Positions 23,301 to 35,000 of a stretch of 64,000 bases of DNA are shown here, in pieces. Below the pieces are notes generated by a model, which was given only the letters and a program-made list of their open reading frames with translations, made no database searches and was not told the DNA's origin. A program made the position numbers and the translations under genes. The DNA is taken from contig JASSKH010000025.1 of the NCBI GenBank assembly GCA_031763025.1, positions 2,728,001 through 2,792,000 on the forward strand, given 5' to 3'. Source of the stretch: Macrocystis pyrifera (lineage: Eukaryota > Sar > Phaeophyceae > Laminariales > Laminariaceae). Position 1 is the stretch's first letter, and each line of letters opens with the position of its first letter.

Positions 23301-26300
23301 ATCCCGTTTCGGGGACAGACCACTCAAATTTATTATTTTGGGACAAACTACTCAAATTAATTAATTAATTATCCCCAAAACGGGATTTAAATTTGAGTGG
23401 TTTGTCCCAAAAACGGGACTGCAGTCCTAAAAGGAAAACTATCAATAGCGGTGAAAAACGATCGCACTCCTGTGGGAGGTCAACGCTCTTACTTACGGTG
23501 TCCTTGCATCGTATCTCGGGTACATATACCCTCTACCTACAGCCCGGCCTGCTTGGTTTGACCGATGCTGCTGCAATATTCACTTCTTGTGGACAGTTTC
23601 CCCCTCCTTCAAGTCTCAAAGGGCTTATGATGCAAAACACACGGTGTGCTGGCGTTCTGGTGTGCTCCCTTCTCTGCTCCCGTAGCACTGTTGCGGAGGG
23701 ATTTCCCACGGGTATATGGGTCAGCTGATGTGGGTACAAGCAGTACCGGTGCAGCGGTACTTGCACTTGCAGTTCCTTCATACTGTACCGCTTGTACTTT
23801 CATTTATTGTGTCGCGCATATCAAACATACCTGGTACCAGCCAACCATGGCGGTACAGCATAGGGATTACTGAAGTCAGCCGTACCTGTACGTAACAAAA
23901 AAAATTGCCGTGACAGTATGTGTCCCGTATCCCCGGTAGGGAAACGCCTACATATCTCGTGGAATTACATTGTTATTAATAATTAATAGTACGTTCCAAC
24001 ACTACAGTGTCGTATTAATAGTTGCTTCAGTCTACGTACTGAAAATGAAAAATGGCTTGAGATATATTTGACGATTTTGCTCATTGCGGCGGAGTACCTG
24101 CATTCAACAGTTCAGTACATATTTGGTAGTATACGCAGCAGTGCTATTACGGGGATCCATAGTTAATGGGACCAAATTTTGTTAGGAAAAATAGTTAAAT
24201 ATACCTGGTATAGGTTTTCATGTATACCATAGGTCCTATTAACCATGGACCCCTTTAATAGGTATTTTGTATGCAGCATTACCTAACACTCGACCGCTGC
24301 GCTCATGCAGCATTTCTCCTACTAGCTGTAGATAGAAACGTGCACGCCGACAGTTTTTGGGGACGACTTTGCAGGCACAAAAAGTGGTTTTTATTGTACT
24401 AATAGGTCGAATGGAAACCCCGTTCTGGTTTTTAAATTTGACCGCACCAGATGATAGGGTCCGCCAGTGAGCCGGCGGTGTGCCTGAGAGCAATATGATT
24501 GCCTCATTGGGGAGGCCGCTTTATGCAGCGATCCAGATTCTCCAGTCGCGCCATGCGGTTTTAACCGCCTTGTATCGGGACACCTCCTTACTCGGACCGC
24601 CTTACATGCGGTTTTGACCGCCCTATATCGGGATACCACCTTACTCGGACCGTCTTCCATGCGGTTTTGACCGCCTTATATCGGGATACACCGCCTTACT
24701 CGGACCGTCTTCCATGCGGTTTTGACCGCCTTATATCGGGATACCGCCTTGCTCGGACCGCCTTATCGGGGGACCCCTGCTACTGTAACACCCGACCGCA
24801 ATACGCATACAAGTTTACGACAGTTATTATACAAACATCCTGATGGGCGAGCTCCCATGAAAAATTACGAGGATACGTTCTGTGCAGGGTTTGTGAATTC
24901 CGGATACGGGTATGGAAGCCTTGCAGAAGTTACAGGAGTTCCGGGTACGGGTATAAAAGTCTTACAGAACTCACAGAAGTTCTGGGTATTGTATGCAAGT
25001 CTTACAAAACTCACAGAAGTTCCGGGCGGGTATGTGAAAGTTGTACCCGTACCCGTACCAGTACCCGCCCCCCGGTATATTACGAAATGTCGGGTACCGC
25101 GGTATGTACCCTATTTTCCGGGCATTTACCCTACACAAAGCCCGGGTACGGGTATGGGATGTTGTACTGTAGTAGTGGCACGGGCGTATCATACCGAAGT
25201 TACAAAAGTTTCGGGTACGGGTACGGATGTCGTACAGAACTCACAGAAGTTCCGGGTACTACTGTTGTGAATGTCGTACATAGCTTACAGAAGTTATTCG
25301 TAGGGTAATACCCGAGTAAATACCCCCGGGTGAGGTTTTATGTATGTACCCCACAAAACACAACCCTGAAAATGTATGCATACGGCGACAGCTTGCACTG
25401 CGTATATACCTCTCTTGTTTGTGGCAAGCTCTTTCGAATGTTGGTCGTTTTTGCCTTCTTTCTGATTATTTCTGTAGCGTTAGACGTGATGGGAGGGAGA
25501 CCACTCTGGCTCTACGCGTCGCTGACCGGCTCACACTGCGATGTTTCGCGCGCCTGCGCCAACAATCCCGACTCTCCCTTCTACGGCCATTGTTATGTAG
25601 GGTATATATACTATACTATCCGCGGTCTCGAATTTCGAGTTTCCCCGATGGACCAAGACCATTCACACTCCTCCCATCTACTTCATTTTCAGAAAAGAGG
25701 AAATGCATCGCAGTGACTCCCCCCCCTCTTTTTTATGTGCCTTGTTGAAAGAAACGGGTGCTGGGCGGGTGAAAACTACGGGATGAGCGATTGCCAGTGA
25801 TCTGTCTGTGCATCAACCTGGCGCCACTTACGTCTACCGATATGTTGATACTCTTGCCCCGCCCAGCTGTCCTTCCTGTGTCGCTGCTCGACGCGGAAAT
25901 AACTGCTCGCTGGGCGCGGCTCTGTTGTACGAACCAGAAACTGGAACCAAGACTCTCTTTTCAACGTTTCTCCTCCCGACCTTTCCACAAACCTTTTAGA
26001 TTAAAAGCTATATTTTCACTTTTTTTGGAGTTTATCTCAATTTTTGTCTTTATCCCCTGCAGGACTGCAGTCCCATTTTGCGGACAAACTACTTATATAG
26101 AAATTGACTGGATTGTCCCCCAAAACGGGACTGCAGTACTAAAAGGGCCAAGCCCGGGTATTGCCGTATCAGCCGTGCGTAAGAAACAAAAGCTGACTTG
26201 CCGTGATTTTTTTTGTCACTTAATTTCAGGGATATATACCAGGTACCAGTATTTTATTTACCGGCAGGTAGAAAACTGAACGACGCCAAGAATTGGCACG

Positions 26301-29047
26301 GACGCTGGTTGTTCGGTGTGCTGGATGTGACGGGTAGAAAGAAAGGTTTAAGGTGATGAACACATTCACGTACGTATGTGATTCGTATGCACGTACTGGA
26401 CATTTGGACCAATCTCCAGACGAAATACTCCGCCCCGCCTTCGTAGTCTTGTACCAGGTATGAATGTATTGATACTCCGCCTTAGTCTGGTATTAATGTA
26501 TTGATAGATTAATAGTCCTGCCGCATGTGTACTACTGCTGTATAGAATATGGACCACGAGCAACACCTGCCGCATGTGTAGAAGTATAGGATGTGGGGCA
26601 CAAGAAACCACTTGCTGCATCATATGTATAGGATGTGGAGCACAAGCAAAACCTGCCGCATGTGTATAGGATGTGGCGCACAAGTCAGGCCTGCCGCACA
26701 TGATGCGTATATAAATGTGGAGAACAAGCAAAACGTGCCGCATGTGTATAGGATAGGGAACACAAGCAATACCTGCCGCATGTGTATAGAAATAAAGAGG
26801 ACGAGCAAAACCTGCCCCATGTGCATAGGATATGGAGGACGAGCAAAACCTGCCGCATGTGTATAGAATATAGAGTACATGCAAAACGTTGTACGACAGC
26901 AGCAGTAGATACGAAGCCCCTTTTACCATGTTACAGGACCCTACCATCAATATTACGGGGGACCATAGTAAATAGGACCAAATATTGTTAGTAAAAATAG
27001 GTAAATATAAGGCTTTCCTTCGGAGTGGGTATTCCGTCGTTTCTTGTACAAATACATTTAGTTTGGTTGGCTTTGGGCTATGACGCCAATTGCAGTTTTG
27101 GTTGGCTTTGGGCTTTGACGCCAATTGCGGTTACCAGGTATATTGCAGTTGGGGTAATAGCCCAAAGCCAACCAAACTAAATGTTATGACGCCAATTGCA
27201 GTTATATTGCAATTGGGGCAATACCCGAAGCCAACCAAACTAAATGTATTTGTGTAAGAAACGGTGAAGGATGTAATAATCGCGTTTATTTGTGAATGTG
27301 ATGTGAAACGTAAGATCGGGTGACGCAAGAGTAAGAATGGCATTCGTCTAATAGTAAGGGTAACATCTTTCATCAGTGCGGGGAGAGAGTGGAGTAGTGC
27401 ATGGCATGTGGATGATATACAACATACAGGCTGTTGTTTCAAGGAAGGTTCGGGACAGAGGGGAAAGCAGCAGTGCCGGCAACGACAACGGTTATGGAAA
27501 TATTGTATAGTTGCTGGGCGGCCGTGATTTCGATTTAGCCAGCGTAGGAGTTTGGATGAGACATGATATGTAAATAGTCTTCCAGGCTGCTGTAGTAACG
27601 AGACGGGAGGCCCAGAATGTGGATCTGTCCGCTGTTGAACCCGTTGGGTATGTGTAGGGAGAAATAATCGTGATTTTGGGAAATGTGGGAACAGTTTGTT
27701 GCCTCTCATTCGTCCTGGATGGAGACAATCTGCTTGGCGTACTGCTTCGGAATTCCGCGAAGCCCTGAAGCAGGCGAAATGGAAGGGAGTCTTCTTGCGC
27801 TTGATGATCATGTCTCCGTCTTTGATGGTGGAGTCCGTCAGGCGGCAGTTGTAGCACTTGCCACCGACCTGGTCGAAGTAAACAGGGTACGCGGGGCGGG
27901 AGTGGCGTGCAGGGAATGGCGGGGGAGGGGGGGGGGGGCAGAGTTCATTATTTGTACCGCTCTACAGCGGCACAACAGCAGTACGTAATCGCTTGCTATA
28001 CGACGGCAGCAGCAGCAGCAGAAGCAGCAAGTACATGCGTAAAACGCAACAGGAAAACGGCCAAAATATTTTTTTTTAACGTACCAAAACGACCATTTGG
28101 GTGCAAAAACGACCAAGAAAAACAGTAATCCGAATACATAAGAACAATCAGTGGATATTGAGCTAGCATTAGCAGTATCAGCAGCAGCAGCAGCAGCCGC
28201 AACGGCTTCGAGCAGTGGTTGCGGCAGCATTAGCAACATTAGCAGCAGCAGAAGCAGCAATGGATCGCCGCAGCGTTGGCAGCAGTAGCGGCATAGCAAA
28301 GATATGATAAAAAAGAAGAAACAAAGTATGTACCCTGGTACGCCGGGACCGCAAAAACTACGGAATTTCATTGGCGAAACAAAAATATGTACACACAAAT
28401 GACCAGCATGATGTACAACGCAGCAGCAGCACCACAGCAGCGTAGCAGCGATACGGAAAGAACGAAGCACAAAACGCGAAAAAACAGTACGTACGCAAAA
28501 TGCAGCAGCCAAATGACCAAAATATTTTTTCCAGGTACCCAAACGACCATTTAGGTACAAAAACGATCAAGAAAAACAATAATCCGAGTACATGCGAACA
28601 TCCAGTGAATATTGCGGCAGCATTATTAGCATTAGCAGTAGCAGCAGCAGCAGCAGCAGCAGCAACGGATCGCCGCAACGTTGGCTGCAGCAGCAGCAGC
28701 ATAGAAACGATATGAAAAGAAGGAAGAAAAAAACTATGTACCCTGGTCTGCCGCAATCGCAAAACGTACGGTAATTATTGACGATACAGAAATATGTACA
28801 CACACACGAGTGTACTACACAAACAAATCACGTCCAGCATGATGTACGGCAACAACGCAGCAACACCACAAAAAAAAATCGTTGACGATACAGAAATATG
28901 TACACATGCACAAGTGTAATAGGCACACAAATCATGTCCAGCATGATGTGTACGGGAACAACGCAGCAGCGCCACAAAACGACAAAACGACCAAGAAACA
29001 CAATTATCCGAGTACATACGAACATTCAGTGAAATTGCGGCACCACT

Positions 29048-29084
<37 letters not shown>

Positions 29085-32000
29085 CAACGATATGAATAGA
29101 AGGAAGAAAAAAAGTATGTACCCCGAGTCCGTCCGAAAAGTATTTTTGGTACCTCACTATAGATAGACCCACCCCCGCATGCTGTACGGCAACAACGCAG
29201 CAGCAGCATAGCAACAATACGAAACTAACCAAGCTAAAATACGAGAAAAATTAGTTCGTACGCAAAATGCAGGAGCAAAACGACCAAAATATTTTTTTTT
29301 ACGTATAAAAAAAAACATTTGGGTACAAAAACGGCCAACAAAAACAATAATCCCCGTTGGCAGCAGCAACATAGCAACGATATGAACATAAGGAAGAAGA
29401 AAACTATGTACCCTGGTATGCCGCGATCGCAAAACCTACGGAAATTCAGTGAGGACACAGCAATATGAACACACACAAGTGCAGCATGATGTACGGCAAC
29501 AACGCAGCAGCACCACAGCAGCAGCATAGCAACGATAGGAAAAAAAAAATCAAGCCAAAAACGAGAAAAAGCAGTACGTATGCAAAATGCAGGAGCAAAA
29601 CGACAAAAATATTTTTCACGTGTCAAAAGAACCATTTGGGTACAAAAACGACCAATAAAAACAAATAATCCGAGTACATACGAACATTCAGTGGATATTG
29701 CGGCAGCATTAGCAGCAGAAGCAGCTACAGCATTAGCAGCAGCAGAAGCTGCAATGAATCGCCGCAGCGTTGGCAGCAGCAGCGTTGGCAGCAGCAGCAG
29801 CAGCAGCATAGCAACGATATGAAAATATGGAAGAAAAAAAGCATGATGTGCCCTAGTATGCCGCCATCTCGAAACCTACGGAATTTTATTGACGATCCGA
29901 AAATATGTACACTTCCAGCATGATGCACGGCAACAACGCAGCAGCACTACAGCAGCAGCAAGTGCACAGCAGCAGCAAGTGCACAGGAGCAGCAGGTGCA
30001 CAGCAGCAGCACTCATGGCGTGGCGCTGACGGCAGCAGCAGCAGCAGCAGCAGCAGCCGAAAACGAGCAAAGGGGGTACGTAGGGTCACCAAAACATGTA
30101 CACACAGAAATCGTGTGCACCGAAAATGCACCACAGTAGCAGCAGCACTCACATCGTTCGGTGCAGCGGTGACGGCGACAGCTGAATCCTCCGTTCCTTC
30201 GTTCACGTCCCGCAAACAGTTGTGCATGTGCGCGTTCGCGTGCACTGTGTAAGAGGAGCCGACGCAACGCACGAAGGGGAAAGAACGAGCATGGATGAGT
30301 CCAAAAAATAATAAACGCTTTGAGGTAGGTTTGTATGCAAAAAGGCAATTGAAAACCCCCAAAAAACGTACTGGCAACAGACAGCATTCAACAATAGACC
30401 CAAGACACTCACCACTGTCAGCAGCCTCGAGGGAGTACGAGACAGTCCCTTCCTTGATCGGGCGAGCACAGAACCCGCAGTTGGTTGCCCAATACAGGAT
30501 GATCCCGCCACCATCGCACATGAGATCCTCGCAGGTGGCGAAGGCCACGTTTTTGCCACCAGGCGCGGAGTTCTTGGGCAAGTAAGTAAGTGCTGGTCCG
30601 TGCACCGGTCGCAAACAACAACCGTCGGCACCAGGTCGGTCTTTGTCGTTGCCGCTCTCTTGCCAGAGGGCGAGGACCACGAGCCTCTCGACGAGGGGGA
30701 GGTGAGCTTAGGGGGCGTGGAGAAGGGAGAGGAGGGGGTTGCAGCACCAGCAGGTTCGCCACCGACAGCAGCAAGCAGCTTGGCCGCCTACAGCTGCATC
30801 TAGATGCCGTTCGTCGAAGGCGAGACGCCTCTTCTAGGCGTTGTGCGAAGAGCTGTCTATTGGTTGCAGTTTGCGAAGAAGAAAGAAGAAAGAAAGGTTG
30901 TTTGGCTGTTTGGCTGTTCGGCTGTTTCAAAGAAGAAGGGCTGTTTGCGAAGAGCTGTCTATCAGTCGGTCTGTCTGCCAAGAGCTAGCAAGTGACAACG
31001 ACCTCAAAAATCGTAATTATAGTTGTATTTATATAGGTTTTTATGCATACCATAGGTCCTATTTACTATGGTCCCCCGTAATAAACGTTCTAGGACCGCG
31101 GTCCCATTTTGGGGACAAACTACTTGGAATTTGAGTGATTTGTGCCCAAAACAGGACTGCGGTTCTAAACGGGTTTATGGTGAGTTCGGATTTTTTTTTT
31201 TTCCTTTCATCATCGCTTTTACTTTTTACTTTCCAGCTTAAGTAACTCCTAGGAGGTTTTACCCTCAGCGATCTTCTGGGCAAGCCGTGGTCACAGGTGT
31301 CGTGCCTTCTCCCCCCCCGGTACGTGCCTTCATTCTTGTCTTCAGCATTGCCACTGCTCGTCGATTTTCATCGATTGTCACGCTTTCTCACGCCCTCGCG
31401 CTTTCCGCTGATCCATTTTTATGGGGGGAAAAGTCCCTACGAGTATGCACTCGGTGAGACTCGAACCCAAGAAACTGATATCATCAACAGTAGGCACGCG
31501 GACCGTCTACCCAAGCCATCGGGGAGTCCCTTATTTACCGATGTCGCTTATCAGAATTGGTGCCGTCCGCTTGCTTTCAGTAATGGGCAAAAATCACCTA
31601 TGGGGAACGCCTATTTGTAACCCGCTGGTTGTTTTTTAGAACCAACAACCCCCCCCGTGGCTGGCCTCCATACAAACACGCGGGAAACTTATACTGTTAT
31701 CCGTCCCCTTCCCCAGGAATCATTTCAGGTTGGAAAAAAAATGCGTTTTTTTTCATCCCGGCTGCAAGCAACAGCCCTGTCTGTTGTCGCCTATTTGTAA
31801 CCCGCAGGTTGTTTTTTAGAACCAACAGCCCGTGCGTCGAGGCTGGCCTCCATACAAATACGCGGGAAACGTATACTACTATCCGTCCCCTTCCCCAGGA
31901 ATCATTTCAGGTAGAAAAAAATGCGTTTTTTTTTTTTTTTTCATTCCAGCTGCAAGCTGCAGCCCCGTCTGTTGTCGCGTGTTCTCCCAGCCTGCCAGCA

Positions 32001-35000
32001 CCGTTCCGTGCGGTATCCGCTTGGTATTCCCACAAACGCGATCGACCAAACGAGACCAGTTGCTGCTGTCGAAGCATCCTACGTTCTACGCACTCAGCCC
32101 CAAGAATATGAACCAAAACGCCGACTTATCTCTACCGCAACAAACTACAGATTATGCTCCTACGTATCGGTTCCCGATCCTTCATAATATTTTCGTTTTT
32201 CGTTCACGGCGTGTATGTACAGCTCCCGTAAAGATGGTGGGCGGAAATTTTGAGGTTCCCCTATACCTAGTACTAGGCTGATAGATGAGTGCGGTCTGGC
32301 CTGATGGCCTGATGTGTTGGCCTGCAGGACATTTTTTTTTCGGGTTGTTTAGGGATTTTGGATTCGTTTTGTTTCGTGGCGTCGAGCATTCTTGGTGTAT
32401 TTGTGACTCACCGGCAAAATATGCCATTATACGTAGGGAGGAGAGGAGAGGGGAGAAAAGGGAAGGGAAGGGGGAAGGGAAGGGAAGGTTTTTTTTCCTG
32501 CGTTGTTCTGAGACTCATTTCATACCGCAGGATTGGAAGGATCGAAAAGGTCGGTTTCCGATTCACTCCATATTCGACGAGATGTGCCTGCAGACCTCCT
32601 CTATCGTTAGTCGGATCAAATTCTTAGTTTTTTTGTGCTCTGATGCGTGGATCTGATCACGGCCATGCATGACAATTGAGTACAACCCCCACAAACTTTC
32701 AGCCCTGCTGAGAGTAGTTTTTTGTTGGTGGTGGGTCCGTACTGTACCCCGACAGAGCAATACCACCTTGAAGAGGCGGTGGCTTATTATTTTCTGGGCT
32801 CCTCACGTTAGGATCTCAATGTCAAACCCGAAACATTGCCTCGAAGCAACTTGTTCGCGCGCCTGGCCAGCCTTTCCATGAGCTGCTGTAGTCCTGAAAG
32901 TAATACCAGGTAGAGAGGTAGAAAAAGCATACTAGCCGGTAGTAGTATTGTAGTTGCTCGCTTGACGAGCTCGACTGATCACAAAATATTGCCTCAGAAG
33001 GCCAAAAAGTGCAACCTCTACCGCCGTGAGATTGCTCGGCCACCGTTTTTTTACTGCATTGCCCTAACCCCCCCCCCCCCCTCGCGGGCCCGCCTCTCTC
33101 CCTGTACAGAACCCATCGTGGCGGAATACCATGGAGGACGCGCATGAGACAATCGCGCACTTTGACGGAAACCCAGCCATGTCCTTCTTCGCCGTGTACG
33201 ACGGCCACGGAGGTATTTCCGCCGCGGTTTTGTAACTGTTTTGTAACTGTTTTGTGATGGTTTTGTGACGGGGTTTTCTTGTATCGGGTTCGTGAGTGGT
33301 ATGTACGGAACTGTTTAGTTTTTTTTTTTGGTGTTTTTTTGGGGTTGTTCGTTTGCTTGTTTGTTGTTTTTCTTTTTCTTGTTTTTTAACGTCCTTCTTC
33401 GCCGTGCCATGTAGGTATATTTTGCCGCGGTTTATTACTTGCAACTGCTTTGTAATATTTTTTCTCGGGAACTGTTTTGTGTTTGGTACGAACCTGTTCG
33501 TTTATGTGTCTCAATATTTTTTGGGGTTGTGTTCATGTTCATGTGCATGTGCATGTGCATGTTTTCCGTTTTTTCTTAGAATGCCCTGATTCCCCGTGTA
33601 CGACGGCCACGGAGGTACCGCCGCGTTTTCGTATCTGTTTTGTAACTCTTTTGTGCGGGGAGGGGGGCGTGTGCGGGGGTGAATTCCATGGAGAAACCGC
33701 CGCGGCTCGAAGCCAAATACAGCTCTTGTCCCTGGGTTAGTTCGAACGGTCCTTGTGTTTCGTAACCGGGCGTTAATAACCCTTTCATTTAGAACTGCAG
33801 TCACTCCCGTTTTGGGGACAAAGCAGTCAAATTCTCAAATTCTAACTATTACGGGGGACCATAGTAAACAGGACCAAATATTGTTAGTAAAAATACCTAA
33901 ATATATAGGTTTTTTATGTACACCATAGGTCCTGTTAACTATGGACCCCCGTAATAGTTCGTCCTCAAAACAGGACTGCGGTCATAGAAGGGTTTACGGT
34001 AACATGTACTGACTTTTGAGTGTTACATCGCGACCACCTCGAAAGTAAGTCACCCGACTTACGTAAAGTGTTACGTTCTCCGACCCTGACGAAGAGTGGA
34101 GGAGATTTCGAATAACGTTCGGATAACGTGCTATTGCGCAGTGTTCTGGAAAACACGCTCATCGCTGTTAGAGCGGTGCTAGGGGATCATGCCTGCTGTG
34201 GTAACGGTATCACCCTCAACCCCTACCCCTAAGTTAGGGTGTTATGCCTGGAGCCTCCTGTGTCATGCCATTATGCCAGCAAGTCAGCGAATGGGCGGCT
34301 TGCGATATGTTCGTGTTATTTACGGGGGACCATAGTAAACAGGACCAAATATTGTTAGTAAACATACCTAAATATATAGGTTTTTATGTATGCCATAGGT
34401 CCTGTTAACTATAGACCCCCGTAATATTACGGGGGACCGCAGTAAATGGGACCAAATATTGTTGGTAAAAATAAGGAAATATCTAGGTTTTTGAGTGTAC
34501 CGTAGGTCCTATTTACTATGGTCCCCCGTAGTAGGTTGATGACGTACGTGTCTGGACAGATCCTAACACTGAGTTGTGATTTTACTGTGGTCGTGTACAG
34601 ACCACGGCGTAACGCTGTTGCTGCCGTGCCAGAGACGCCGAGATCAAGAAGAAACTTTGACGTGAATGCATCGTAGCGTTCGTTTTGATATGCATGTGAA
34701 GGCTATGTTTCCGCGCTACGCCGTTGCTCCTCCAGTGCTAACGCTCTTTCAGGGCGTGGCTTAAGCCGCTGCGTCAGGCCCCATATAACGTAGATGAGTG
34801 TTTGTCCGAGTGGTTCTTTTCCGAGAGGTGATACGAAGTGAAAAAAAAACGAAACCTTTTTCTGGACGACTTTGCGAAAAATCAGATTTTTTTTTTTCAA
34901 CGTTTTTTTTTGTTGATTCTTGGATTTTGACCCATAGTTTGTTCGTTTTGTTTGTCTGTTTGCTCGTTCCTCCATTTTGTTTTTTTTTTGTTCTCCCGTA

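Larger units (their letters stand above)
26953..31081. mobile_element. MITE-A split by a 4 kb block
   Basis: The left half (26,953-27,009) ends at GTAAATATA; the right half (about 31,029-31,081) begins TATATAGGTTTTTATG. Together they make one full MITE-A with TA on both outer flanks. The intervening 4.0 kb holds both zinc-finger-like exons and a macrosatellite. Confidence 0.65.
20361..33109. other. PP2C intron 1, contents
   Basis: 12.7 kb. Apart from features listed separately: poly-A at 20,586-20,603; TATTAATA scars (21,071, 21,252, 22,278, 22,319, 23,974, 24,013); unit arrays at 24,553-24,775 (CGGTTTTGACCGCCTTATAT), 24,893-25,330 (GTTCCGGGTACGGGTAT) and 26,515-26,890 (CCTGCCGCATGTGTATAGGA); inverted copies of TTGGTTGGCTTTGGGCTTTG (27,060-27,240); a 185-bp duplication (31,610-31,975). 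Nothing recognisable at 25.35-26.0 or 32.0-33.0 kb beyond an AAGGGAAGGG run. Confidence 0.6.

Noticed and set aside
28330..28340. TACCCTGGTA as further independent scars
   Set aside because: Occurs at the same place in each macrosatellite unit, so it was multiplied with the unit and not counted.
27838..29822. Leu- or Ala-rich frames of 190-240 codons
   Set aside because: Translation of the CAG macrosatellite; no domain and strong unit periodicity.
31441..31620. Coding frame of 107 codons
   Set aside because: Antisense of the SINE head.
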